NCBI GenBank assembly: GCA_900546395.1
Contig: URDD01000036.1
Coordinates: 1-26,788, forward strand
Direction of reading: 5' to 3'
Source of the DNA: an uncultured Bacteroidales bacterium
GTDB lineage: Bacteria > Bacteroidota > Bacteroidia > Bacteroidales > UBA932
Length of the DNA: 26,788 bases
Under the pieces are notes generated by a model. It did no database searches, had not been told where the DNA came from, and saw only the letters and a list, made by a program, of their open reading frames with translations. Below, piece after piece: positions 1 to 7,813 of this stretch (position 1 is the first letter of the stretch; each line of letters begins with the position of its first letter). A program made the position numbers and the translations under genes.

Positions 1-53
1 GAAGCACGACTGAAACCCTTGTAACTCAATTCTATCACTATATCTTTCCGCAT
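1..53 (-). CDS. Possible 5' end of an unidentified gene running off the left edge
   Basis: On the minus strand an ATG at 53-51 opens a frame of 17 codons, beginning MRKDIVIELSYKGF, that stays open to the window edge. A purine-rich stretch (AAAAAAGAGAA) lies directly upstream of the ATG, which suits a start site. The fragment is too short to recognise a family. It matters because it would explain why the receptor frame on the other strand stops abruptly here: the first 70 or so bases would belong to a divergent neighbour. The alternative is that these bases are an unrelated, misjoined contig end. The plus-strand frames of the same stretch are closed by stops at 11-13, 22-24 and 66-68. Confidence 0.25.
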   Translation of the reverse strand, partial: MRKDIVIELSYKGFSRA

Positions 54-68
54 TTCTCTTTTTTGTAG

Positions 69-76
69 TAACTTTG
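69..76 (+). promoter_or_regulatory. Possible -7 promoter box TAACTTTG
   Basis: TAACTTTG fits the Bacteroidota -7 consensus TAnnTTTG and lies immediately before the broken receptor frame. No TTTG -33 box is visible 19-21 bases upstream. It may be a chance match, but its position at the junction is notable. Confidence 0.25.
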
Positions 77-574
77 TCAGTGTATTATACACTCTCATGG
101 AGTAAAAGGAAATTCGATGATTTCAGCAGGGAGTGGTTCCTGGACAGATACGACAGCAGACATAAGTTTACGGTGAATTTTTCATACAAGTTCAGTGAAA
201 AAGTAGATGCTTACGCCGCCTGGAATTATTCTACCGGCATCAGGATGACGCTTCCTACTTATAGGACAGAATATGAAGGAGCGTACGGCTTCAATCAGGG
301 CTATAACGGAAGTTATCTTCTTTATACTGAACCTAATAATGTAAAACTACCTGATTATCACAGGCTTGATGTAGGTATTAATTTCAGGAAAACAACAAAG
401 AGAGGAAATGAGCGGATTTGGAACCTAAGTATCTACAACGTCTATAGCAGGCTTAATCCGATAATGGCGGAGGTCTCGGAAGAAGCTGACGGAAGAGGAG
501 AGCGAATCTTTGTTGCAAGTGCATTAGGAGTAGTTCCTATCATACCATCATTCAGCTATATATTGAAATTTTAG
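74..574 (+). pseudogene. TonB-dependent outer-membrane receptor, C-terminal fragment only
   Basis: The reading frame encodes the last 160 or so residues of a TonB-dependent receptor of the kind paired with DUF4249 lipoproteins. The evidence is the YTLSWSKRKFDD strand, the following WFLDRYDSRHKF strand and loop, alternating barrel strands, and the ending FSYILKF with a terminal Phe, as expected for an outer-membrane barrel recognised by the BAM machinery. Whole receptors of this class are usually about 800 residues, so most of the barrel, the plug and the signal peptide are missing. The receptor frame has a stop at 11-13 and no recognisable receptor sequence before about base 77, so the loss is not simply due to the window edge. 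It could be a decayed gene, one end of a recombined locus, or an assembly join. The 3' end is intact and lies 6 bases before the DUF4249 gene, the usual pair order. Confidence 0.75.
79..93. repeat. 15-base perfect palindrome at the receptor break point
   Basis: The stretch reads AGTGTAT, T, ATACACT: two 7-base arms that are exact reverse complements around one central base. It lies inside the first codons that look like receptor barrel (VYYTL) and exactly where the upstream sequence stops resembling a receptor. It could be an operator, a recombination crossover site, or chance. Confidence 0.45.
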
Positions 575-580
575 ATAACA

Positions 581-1504
581 ATGAAAATGATATACAAAGT
601 AATAAAATCAGTTGCGGCAGTTGCAATAGCAGCGGCATTGACTGCTTGTGAATACAAGTTTGAACTAATAGACCCGGAGGCGGAACCGAAACTCTTTATA
701 ATGTGTGTTGCAGGAGACAATGACAGCACAGTAGTCAATGTCGGAGTTGCACAGCCGGTAAGCCGGCCGATGAAGAAATATGATATGGAGCATCTGGCGT
801 TGAGTCTGACTGTAAACGGGAAAAGCACAGACCTGGAAATGAAACGCACAGGAACCTGGATCAATTCTCCTTATTGGGTGTCAATACCTAAGTACAGTCC
901 TGGTGACAAGGTGGAAATCAAGGCTGAGCTTCCTGAAGTGAAGCCAGTTTGTGCATCGTCGGAAATACCGCTTCAAATACCTGGAGGTAAGGCTGTTTTG
1001 GAAAAGGAAAACAAGAAATATGAAACATATCTTACTCTTTCGGATCTTCCTTCAGAATGCAGATATCTGGGAATGAAGATAATAAGGGAGATTAAGGTCC
1101 GTCTGGATGATAAGATATTTACAAATATAACCGAAATGTCTGTAGATTCTGATAATGAGGTTTTCAAAGAAATAGATACTCAGGGACCTAGGAGCAATTT
1201 TATTTTCTGGGACAGCAAAGAGGTTCAGTCCGATACCATCAAACTTAAACTCATACCAGATGGTGGTATTAACGCAGAATATTTGAGCATAAGGTATAGG
1301 CTGGTTCTTTATAACCTGTCAGACGAACTTTTCCGTTACTATCTTTCATTGGATGCTACGAATAACGGATGGGGAGCTGAAGCCGGCCTGCTTTACCGTT
1401 CTATGTATGCATATTCAAACATTGACGGTGGTTTCGGCATTCTCGGGGGAATGACGGTGGCCCGGACTGACTGGTTTGCTTCGGAGACAGTGACTGAGTT
1501 TTAG
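581..1504 (+). CDS. DUF4249 family outer-membrane-associated lipoprotein
   Basis: This 307-residue protein starts with a lipoprotein signal (hydrophobic segment about residues 8-20, lipobox LTAC with Cys23) and then shows the DUF4249 pattern: a first strand with 'EPKLFIMCVAGDND', beta-rich domains, and the characteristic C-terminal 'YSNIDGGFGILGG...ARTDWF' region. DUF4249 proteins are Bacteroidota lipoproteins encoded directly after TonB-dependent receptors. They are thought to help the receptor take up its substrate, but their exact role and ligand are unknown. The gene begins 6 bases after the receptor fragment stop and so was surely part of the same transcript. If the receptor really is broken, this protein is left without its partner. 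The ATG at 581 gives the full signal peptide. Length is normal for the family. Confidence 0.85.
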   Translation: MKMIYKVIKSVAAVAIAAALTACEYKFELIDPEAEPKLFIMCVAGDNDSTVVNVGVAQPVSRPMKKYDMEHLALSLTVNGKSTDLEMKRTGTWINSPYWVSIPKYSPGDKVEIKAELPEVKPVCASSEIPLQIPGGKAVLEKENKKYETYLTLSDLPSECRYLGMKIIREIKVRLDDKIFTNITEMSVDSDNEVFKEIDTQGPRSNFIFWDSKEVQSDTIKLKLIPDGGINAEYLSIRYRLVLYNLSDELFRYYLSLDATNNGWGAEAGLLYRSMYAYSNIDGGFGILGGMTVARTDWFASETVTEF

Positions 1505-1560
1505 ATGCTGTTGAAAATCTAAAATATCATTGCTGTCAGGGGATATCGCTATAAATTTTA

Positions 1561-1568
1561 TATATTTG
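1561..1568 (+). promoter_or_regulatory. -7 promoter box TATATTTG upstream of the alkyltransferase region
   Basis: TATATTTG matches TAnnTTTG exactly. It lies 22 bases before the ATG at 1591 and about 95 bases before the ATG at 1664. A TTG at 1530-1532 is too far away (28 bases between) to be a standard -33 element, so only the -7 half is convincing. Confidence 0.45.
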
Positions 1569-1590
1569 TATCAGTTATGCGGCTTCTATT

Positions 1591-1683
1591 ATGGCTGCAC
1601 GTCAGGGTACAAATCTGAAAAGGCAGATAGAATGTCTGCTTGACAAGACAGCGCAAGAGTATTATGACAGCTATGGAGTCTGA
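1591..1683 (+). CDS. Short 30-codon ORF overlapping the alkyltransferase start
   Basis: ATG at 1591 opens a frame encoding MAARQGTNLKRQIECLLDK and 11 more residues, stopping at TGA 1681-1683. The peptide looks like an amphipathic helix and has ordinary coding character. It begins right behind a good -7 box and ends inside the next gene's first codons, in a different frame. Two readings are possible. It may be a small leader gene translationally coupled to the alkyltransferase. Or it may be the true N-terminus of that protein, separated by a frameshift around 1665-1683. I do not recognise the peptide. Confidence 0.3.
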   Translation: MAARQGTNLKRQIECLLDKTAQEYYDSYGV

Positions 1684-2269
1684 CAGAAAGAAACTGGATG
1701 CCGTAAAATGGATAGTGACAAGAATAGACGGCAAAATCGCTTCTGTATCCACCGACTGGAAAGGATTCGGAAGGGTTGCGGCTGCAGTCTCGTCATGGCC
1801 GGCCGGGAAAATATCTGAAATAACTTGCGGGAAAATTTCAACTGAAGAGCTTTTTTCTCTGGCAAAGACAGCCTTACCTGAAGACTTTCTGCTTATCGGC
1901 ACTCCTTTTCAGAAAAGAGTGTGGATGCAGCTTTATACCCTTATGCATCCTGCTCCAGAGTCATTCAGACTGTATTCATATTCTGATTTCGCTGAAATGT
2001 GCGATAATCTGCCTGGTGTAAGGGCGGTAGCACACGCAGTCGGCCAGAATCCTCTTCCTGTTATAATACCTTGTCATCTGATTGTTCCCAAAGAAACGAC
2101 AGACAGGATAGCAATAATAGAAAAAGAAGCGGAAACCACCCTTTTCGGAAAGGAAGGTCTCCGCTTTGACAAATCTTTTGATTTCGGACATTTCAGCTGT
2201 CCAGGAGGAAAGCAGCTGAAAAGGGCTCTTATACTCCGTCAGTCTTTTTCTCCGGACCTGTGGAGATAG
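1664..2269 (+). CDS. Divergent methylated-DNA-cysteine S-methyltransferase (MGMT/Ogt) family protein
   Basis: Family members remove alkyl groups from O6 of guanine by transfer to their own cysteine. The DNA-binding/active-site domain is clear: 'GTPFQKRVWMQL' helix, 'LYSYSDFAE', the arginine-finger segment 'GVRAVAHAVGQNPLP', then the reactive-cysteine motif IIPCH (Cys near residue 137 from this start). An N-terminal domain of about 70 residues precedes it. Two things differ from active enzymes. The residue after PCH is Leu instead of the near-invariant Arg. In the C-terminal K-x-x-L-L-x-x-E helix the Glu that completes the Cys-His-Glu network appears to be Gln (KRALILRQ). The start is uncertain: ATG 1664, ATG 1673 and TTG 1640 are all in frame. 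The 3' end overlaps the convergent TolC-type gene by 31 bases. The fold is clear, but enzymatic activity is open. Confidence 0.75.
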   Translation: MTAMESDRKKLDAVKWIVTRIDGKIASVSTDWKGFGRVAAAVSSWPAGKISEITCGKISTEELFSLAKTALPEDFLLIGTPFQKRVWMQLYTLMHPAPESFRLYSYSDFAEMCDNLPGVRAVAHAVGQNPLPVIIPCHLIVPKETTDRIAIIEKEAETTLFGKEGLRFDKSFDFGHFSCPGGKQLKRALILRQSFSPDLWR

Positions 2270-3666
2270 GCCGTTATTGCATTTTTATAGGCAATGCACT
2301 GGTCGATATACTGGTCTGATACCTGTCTGTACTGGGTCTGCGCCTGCAAAAGTTCCGAAAGAGGGGAGAGTCCGGCTTTATAGTGAGCCTCTGTCTGCCT
2401 GACACTGGAAGCTGAAGTCTCCACACTTTCCTTTGCCACAAGCAACTGTTCCCACGATGCAGTAAGATCAAGCCACAGCTGCCTGATTTGAAGAATTATC
2501 TGGGCATTGAGATACTCCTTGTCATTTTCCGCCTTCTGAATCTGCGTATCATATCTCTGCAGTTTGCGAGCAGTCTTGCCCCAGTCGGAAAGAGGTATCT
2601 GTACCATTGCATATACAGCTCCGTTGAATGACCCTTTGTTGAGAAGGTTTCCGTATCCGTAGGATGCTCCTACAGCTATCTGAGGCAGGGTTTCTCCGAG
2701 AACCATCTTCTTTTCCAGCTGTTTTGACCTTACTGAAAGATCTAAAAGCCTGCTCTCTTCCTGTGAGGCTGCGATTTCTTCTTCCGGCCTGTAGCACTCT
2801 TCCGGTGATTTCAGCTCATCCAGCCTGTCAGTAAGCGTTATATCATCTATATATGGGATTTCTCCGTCGCTGATTGTGCTGTACGGTGTATATGGCTGGC
2901 CGATTGAGTTGAAAAGGTTCATCTTGGCCAGTCTTATGCCATTTTTAACGCGTATTTTTCCGGAACGGACTTCATTCAGCTTAAGCTTTACCTGCAGAAG
3001 GTCATTTTCCGTAGCCAGGCCTGCCTTGCATGCCGAAGATACATCTTTATACAGAGTGTCAACAAGAGACTGCACCTGATTCAGGGTTTTCAACTTCTCC
3101 TCAAGGGAAATGACCTGCCAGTAATTCTTCTCTACATCTTCCGAAGTTTCCCTCTGTTTTATACCCCCCTGGAGTCTGGCAGCTTCAAGTCCCAATGCAG
3201 CCAGTCTGTTACCGTTCACGATACGTCCTCCGGCAAATATTGGCTGTGTGACAGACACTGTGGCCGTCACTCCTCTTTTAAGAGTAGTATAGACAGGGTC
3301 AATTCCTATCTGTCCAGCAATGGAGTTGATTATGCTCTGGAGGTTATTGCTGAAGTTATTGTTGCCGAGAATGTCCTTTACGCCTATTTCCAGCATAGGA
3401 TCAAAGGCATAGAAACCAAGGGCATTGACAGAAACTCTCGGGAAATACTCACCGAGGGCTTCTCTCTTCTGTGCCAGAGCAGCCTCCTCGTCCAGTCTGG
3501 AATTAAGCACAGCGGCATTCTTCTGCTCAGCCATTTCCAGACATTCTTCTACTGACAGCCTTGTATCCGTCCCCGGCTGGCTGCGGCTGGGATTGCCTGT
3601 CTGGGCAACAGCCGGAAAGGACATTGCCGCAAGGCAAAAAATCACGAATTTATTCTTGAGTCTCAT
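2239..3666 (-). CDS. TolC-family outer-membrane efflux channel
   Basis: A 475-residue outer membrane efflux protein. It starts with a Sec signal peptide (MRLKNKFVIFCLAAMSF, cleavage likely after AVAQ near residue 22), followed by the typical opening 'LSVEECLEMAEQKNAAV' and two repeats of long alpha-helical hairpins. The second repeat ends in 'AHYKAGLSPLSELLQAQTQY', the canonical helix signature. TolC-type trimers form the exit duct of tripartite pumps. I chose ATG 3666 because it gives the signal peptide. A longer frame to 3732 would place 22 charged residues in front of it. The start lies inside the last codons of the RND pump gene (17-base overlap), indicating translational coupling. It is the last gene of the efflux operon, and its stop overlaps the convergent alkyltransferase gene. 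Confidence 0.92.
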   Translation of the reverse strand: MRLKNKFVIFCLAAMSFPAVAQTGNPSRSQPGTDTRLSVEECLEMAEQKNAAVLNSRLDEEAALAQKREALGEYFPRVSVNALGFYAFDPMLEIGVKDILGNNNFSNNLQSIINSIAGQIGIDPVYTTLKRGVTATVSVTQPIFAGGRIVNGNRLAALGLEAARLQGGIKQRETSEDVEKNYWQVISLEEKLKTLNQVQSLVDTLYKDVSSACKAGLATENDLLQVKLKLNEVRSGKIRVKNGIRLAKMNLFNSIGQPYTPYSTISDGEIPYIDDITLTDRLDELKSPEECYRPEEEIAASQEESRLLDLSVRSKQLEKKMVLGETLPQIAVGASYGYGNLLNKGSFNGAVYAMVQIPLSDWGKTARKLQRYDTQIQKAENDKEYLNAQIILQIRQLWLDLTASWEQLLVAKESVETSASSVRQTEAHYKAGLSPLSELLQAQTQYRQVSDQYIDQCIAYKNAITAYLHRSGEKD

Positions 3667-6600
3667 TTGCTGTAATCTCCTGTTTGGCGTTTTTGAACAC
3701 TTGCCAGTAAGAAACCGGCATGATAAGTACAATCAATAGGATAGAAAGCAGGGTTCCGAAGCAGATGACCACTCCCATAGGCATCCACAGAGCATCTCCG
3801 CTGATAATCATAGGAAGCACTCCGAGGGCGGTCGTGCAAGATGTCAGGAAAATAGGACGCATTCTCCTTTTCCCTGCCTCTATTGATGCTTCTTTTACAT
3901 TCCATCCTTTTACGAAACGCAGTTCCTCCGCGTACTCGAACATAAGGATTCCGTTGCGGACAATGATACCCATAAGACTGACCAGTCCAAGTACTGACGT
4001 AAGTCCCATGTCAAGACCGAAAATCCATAGACCGAAGAATGCTCCGAAAAAGCACAAAGTACTCAGTGTCATGGTCAGAACCGCGATAGACACCTTTTTG
4101 AAATGCACTACGAGAAATATGAACAGTATTGCCACGGCACACAGGAATGTCGCAGCGATCTCAGGTGCCACATCACTGTTCACGGCTGAAAGACCGCCAT
4201 ATTTTATCTGCACACCTTCCGGCAGGTGAGGCTCTATGTTTTCTTTGATGTAGTGCTTTATCTTTTTCATCGCATCAGGCTGGCTGCATCCGTATTTCAT
4301 ATCCGCTCCTATGGCTATGGTCTCTTCTCCTGCCGATCTTGCGTATGTTTCAGGCCCCCAGTCAGGCCGTATGTCCGCAATCTGCCTCAGAGGGACAGAA
4401 ACACCGGGAACACGCGTAGCTATCATCTGGTTTCCTATGGTTTCATAGTCCATATCGTCTGAAATTCCTGTACTGTACAGATTGACAGGAATTCTGGTGT
4501 CGTCTTCCCAGACTGTGGCTACAGGTGTTCCGTTGAATATTCCGGACAGGGACATTGAAAGCAGGCTGCTGCTTACTCCGAGCCTTGAAGCTTCGTCAGG
4601 ATCCAATTGCACATCGACAAAGGCAGAAGTGCCCTCGCAGTCACTGTGTATCCACTGAAGCTGGTCATCCAAAGTGTACAGATAATGCTTTATGCTGTCT
4701 GCAAAGGGCTGCAATGTTCTTGAATCAGCCCCTGTAAGCTTTACTTCCACCGGAGAAATAACTCCCTGGTAGTCCATCTGCTTGAATCGTATCAGGGCAT
4801 TGGGAAAGAAATGCTGGTATTTTACCTCATAGTCTCTCAAAACAGCTTCTGTAGCTTTTATGGAAGTCGTGTTGACAATGAACTGGGCAAAATCCGGAGA
4901 CGGGGTCTGAGGGGCGTAAGTAGCATGGAAGCGGGGAGAACTGTTGCCGATGAAGGCTGTTACCGACTTTATCCTTTCATCCTTCAGCAGAATATTCTGC
5001 AGAGAGTCGCTGACAACCTTGGTCTTGTCCAGTCCGGAGCCGCTTTCCAGATATATTTCCACCACGAAGCAGTCTCTCGCCGCTTTAGGCATCATCTGGA
5101 TATTGACGCGGGTAAACATGAATACTCCGAGTCCAACGGCTGCAAATCCTGCAAGAATTGTCATCTTCGGATGGCGGAAACAGAAAGCTTCCATCTTTTC
5201 ATAACCTTTCTGCATTCCGTTGAAGAAATATGACTGGCCTCTTGAAATGACACCTGTTCCGGTAGATTTTGCACTTGTGATGTACTTGACTTCAAGAGAA
5301 GGTACTACGAAGATAGCGTATGCCAGTGAAGTACACAGGGCAATGGCCATTACCCAAGGAAAGCTGGTCACGAAATCTCCCAGGTATCCTGAAATAAGTA
5401 TCTTGGCCGGAAAAGTCATCAGGCTGATGGCAAAAGTAGCCGTGAACATAGGGAATACCAGTTCTTTGGCACTTGCGCAGGCTGCTTCTACTCTGGACAT
5501 GCCTCTGCCGAGCTTGTCTATATATCCGTCAATGGTGATGATTGAGTCATCGACTATCATTCCCAGGACTACAATAAGGGCGGCAAGAGATACAGTATTG
5601 AGGTCAATTCCAGTTATGAACATGATTGCAAGAGCGACTGCTGTGCAGACAGGAACTCCTGAACTGGCGATAAGTGCAGACTTCATCGGGAAAAGCATCA
5701 GCATCACCAGAATGACTACCAGCATTGATATTACCAGATCTCTCAGAAAAGACAGCACAGAAGTACCGACGACCTTAGGCTGGTCTGTAATCCTGCTGAG
5801 CGTGACACTTTCCGGGAGGTCCTTTTCAAACTCCTTCAGCACTTCATCCACTTCCCGTCCGAATGCCACGATATTGTTGTCCGGACGCATTTCTACTGAC
5901 AGGACAAGTGCCGTATGTCCGTTGTAATCAACAAGAGTGGAAGGTTCCTTTATCCTTCTTTCTATTTCTGCTACATCTTTCAGGCGTACAATATTGCCGG
6001 AAGGGTCTGAATAGATGATTTTTTCACCTATTTCCTGCTCGGTAGATACTGTCTTCAGTACTCTGACAGTGGATGATATGTAGTCTGTGGAGAATTCTCC
6101 GTTCAATGTAGGGGTTCCGGAAAGCTGGTAGTCAAGCATGAGCGAAGAAGGGCTGATTCCATACGCGGAGAGTCTTTCCAAATCTACTTTTATTGCAATT
6201 TCTTCTTCCTGTACACCTACCGTCCTTACGTTGGCCATATCCGGAATCCTTCTCAGTTTCCTGCTCAGGTCATCTGCGTATTGCTTCATTTCAGTATAGC
6301 CTTTGTCAGATGACTCTATGGCTATCAGAAGAGAGGATATCGCGCTGAAATCATCCAGTACGGCTACCGCAAGTACCCCTGGAGGCAATGTCTGTTTGGC
6401 TGCGTCCAGCTGTATCTTGACTTTTGACCAGACCTTGTCCTTTGTGGTGGCAGGTGTGTTCAAGTCGGTGTATATGAAGCATATACCGTCTTTGGAATAT
6501 GAATTAGTGTTTTCCCTGCTGATTTCAGAGAATGAAAACAAAACATCTTCCAAAGGTTTTGTAAGCTGCTGTTCCACTTCTGCAGCGTCCGCCCCCGGAT

Positions 6601-6766
6601 ATACGCCGACTATGAGTCCGTTCTTAAGTTCGAAGGTAGGAAACTCGTCCTTGTTCATTTTGACAAGTCCGTATATTCCCAGCGAAATGAGCAGTGCCAC
6701 AACGAAATACACTGCTTTTTTCCTGGCTATTGTTCCCCTAATGAGTCTTGCATCGTGCTTTTTCAT
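3650..6766 (-). CDS. RND-family inner-membrane efflux pump (AcrB/HAE-like)
   Basis: A full-length 1038-residue resistance-nodulation-division transporter, which exports substrates from the periplasm/inner membrane using proton influx. There is a transmembrane helix near residues 18-36, then a large periplasmic domain, a bundle of helices at about 340-500, a second periplasmic domain and a second helix bundle. The TM4 motif GMIVDDSIITID supplies the proton-relay Asp pair (Asp406/Asp407). In the TM10 motif the usual Lys is Arg937 (VRNGILMFEYAEEL), a conservative change. These motifs fit drug/amphiphile exporters (HAE) better than metal exporters, but the substrate cannot be read from sequence. 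ATG 6766 abuts the stop of the adaptor gene with no intervening base, and the 3' end overlaps the TolC-type gene by 17 bases. Confidence 0.93.
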   Translation of the reverse strand: MKKHDARLIRGTIARKKAVYFVVALLISLGIYGLVKMNKDEFPTFELKNGLIVGVYPGADAAEVEQQLTKPLEDVLFSFSEISRENTNSYSKDGICFIYTDLNTPATTKDKVWSKVKIQLDAAKQTLPPGVLAVAVLDDFSAISSLLIAIESSDKGYTEMKQYADDLSRKLRRIPDMANVRTVGVQEEEIAIKVDLERLSAYGISPSSLMLDYQLSGTPTLNGEFSTDYISSTVRVLKTVSTEQEIGEKIIYSDPSGNIVRLKDVAEIERRIKEPSTLVDYNGHTALVLSVEMRPDNNIVAFGREVDEVLKEFEKDLPESVTLSRITDQPKVVGTSVLSFLRDLVISMLVVILVMLMLFPMKSALIASSGVPVCTAVALAIMFITGIDLNTVSLAALIVVLGMIVDDSIITIDGYIDKLGRGMSRVEAACASAKELVFPMFTATFAISLMTFPAKILISGYLGDFVTSFPWVMAIALCTSLAYAIFVVPSLEVKYITSAKSTGTGVISRGQSYFFNGMQKGYEKMEAFCFRHPKMTILAGFAAVGLGVFMFTRVNIQMMPKAARDCFVVEIYLESGSGLDKTKVVSDSLQNILLKDERIKSVTAFIGNSSPRFHATYAPQTPSPDFAQFIVNTTSIKATEAVLRDYEVKYQHFFPNALIRFKQMDYQGVISPVEVKLTGADSRTLQPFADSIKHYLYTLDDQLQWIHSDCEGTSAFVDVQLDPDEASRLGVSSSLLSMSLSGIFNGTPVATVWEDDTRIPVNLYSTGISDDMDYETIGNQMIATRVPGVSVPLRQIADIRPDWGPETYARSAGEETIAIGADMKYGCSQPDAMKKIKHYIKENIEPHLPEGVQIKYGGLSAVNSDVAPEIAATFLCAVAILFIFLVVHFKKVSIAVLTMTLSTLCFFGAFFGLWIFGLDMGLTSVLGLVSLMGIIVRNGILMFEYAEELRFVKGWNVKEASIEAGKRRMRPIFLTSCTTALGVLPMIISGDALWMPMGVVICFGTLLSILLIVLIMPVSYWQVFKNAKQEITANETQE

Positions 6767-7801
6767 CTACAACACCTTTACTTTCATTCCGCCGCTCACT
6801 TTCTGTGAGCCTTCTGTAATAATATTGTCTCCTTCAGACAGACCTTCGGTTACGATGACACCGGTTCCTGAAAATCCGCCTACTGTAATGTATTTTTTAT
6901 ATACGGTACTGTCTTTCACTGTCCATACATATCGTCCTGATGCATCTGTCTTGACGCAAGATGCTGGGATTACCGTGCCTTTTCCTGAGGCTCCGCTGCA
7001 CTGGAGCTTGCATACCATTCCCGGCATGAGTCCCTTTGCCTGTGGTGAATGTGCAAGGGTGCAAGTATAGCTGTGGGAAAGAGGGGAGGCAGAAACTCCC
7101 TTGTTCTTGACTCTTGATGTGAATACGAGGTTTCCCAGTGCCGGTACTTCTACTGTAAGCTCGTCACCTTCATTTATTCCGTTGATTTCCTTTTCCGGCA
7201 CGGAAAATTCTATTTCCACAGAAGAAATGTCTAGTATTCTGGCTATCGGCTCCATGGCTCCTGCTTCAATTCCCTGTTCAAGGAAAATTTCTCCTGCCAC
7301 TCCGTCAAAAGGAGCCTTGACAATACAGTTTTCCAAGGCGTTGTCAGCAGCTTCTGCGGCAGCCCTGGCCTTACTGAGCTGGGTTTCTATTTCTATGAGC
7401 TTCACATCGGGAATCCCCCCTGTCGCATGGACTTGCGACACCCTTTTGTAGCCGTCTTCAGCCTGTTTAAGAGTGGCATGAGCCATTTCCCAGGTACTTG
7501 AGACCGACTGGGAATTTATAACGGCCATAGTATCTCCCTTCCTTACTTTATCACCTTTTTTCACAGGGAGACTGACGACTGTTCCCGGGTAACTGCATGA
7601 GAGGACTGCAGATTTTGACGGTACGGCAGTTCCGATATATGTGCGGATACCATCATTATCTGCCGGTCCGGCTTTCATTATACGTACCGGGACTGGTTTT
7701 CTTGCTTCTGTATGGTGACGGGATAAGCCGCCGCTGCAGCTGCATGCGATTGCTGTGCAAAGTAGTGAAGCGGTCAATGTTCGCAAACTTTTCTTCATCA
7801 T
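6767..7801 (-). CDS. RND efflux periplasmic adaptor (membrane fusion protein), lipoprotein
   Basis: A 344-residue HlyD/AcrA-type adaptor that bridges the RND pump and the outer-membrane channel. It has a lipoprotein-type signal with candidate Cys20 or Cys22 (AIACSCSGG). Then come the first half of a lipoyl domain ('YPGTVVSLPVKKGDKVRKGD'), a short helical hairpin (about residues 100-155, 'LKQAEDGYKRV...AEAADNALENC'), the second lipoyl half ('IVKAPFDGVAGEIFLEQG'), a beta-barrel domain, and a membrane-proximal domain ending 'EGSQKVSGGMKVKVL'. The length is at the small end for the family. The stop codon is directly followed by the RND start codon. Twelve bases separate it from the lipoprotein gene upstream. 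Physical linkage makes it the adaptor of this pump. Confidence 0.92.
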   Translation of the reverse strand: MMKKSLRTLTASLLCTAIACSCSGGLSRHHTEARKPVPVRIMKAGPADNDGIRTYIGTAVPSKSAVLSCSYPGTVVSLPVKKGDKVRKGDTMAVINSQSVSSTWEMAHATLKQAEDGYKRVSQVHATGGIPDVKLIEIETQLSKARAAAEAADNALENCIVKAPFDGVAGEIFLEQGIEAGAMEPIARILDISSVEIEFSVPEKEINGINEGDELTVEVPALGNLVFTSRVKNKGVSASPLSHSYTCTLAHSPQAKGLMPGMVCKLQCSGASGKGTVIPASCVKTDASGRYVWTVKDSTVYKKYITVGGFSGTGVIVTEGLSEGDNIITEGSQKVSGGMKVKVL

Positions 7802-7813
7802 TTCGTCTCCTTG

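Noticed and set aside
2239..2269. Tail-to-tail overlap of the alkyltransferase and TolC-type genes as a possible sign of frameshift
   Set aside because: Short overlaps of convergent genes are normal in compact genomes. Both C-termini look natural. The same holds for the DAHP synthase/lpxK overlap at 21972-22000.
4811..5927. Long plus-strand open frames opposite the RND pump gene (4811-5233, 5220-5927, also 3720-4229 and 6303-7070)
   Set aside because: They lie wholly antisense to a clearly conserved pump/adaptor reading frame, show no family motifs and follow from the codon bias of the real genes.
3650..6766. Arg937 in place of the usual TM10 Lys as a sign of an inactive pump
   Set aside because: The change is conservative, the Asp406/Asp407 pair is intact, and the surrounding VRNGI motif looks like a regular subtype rather than damage.
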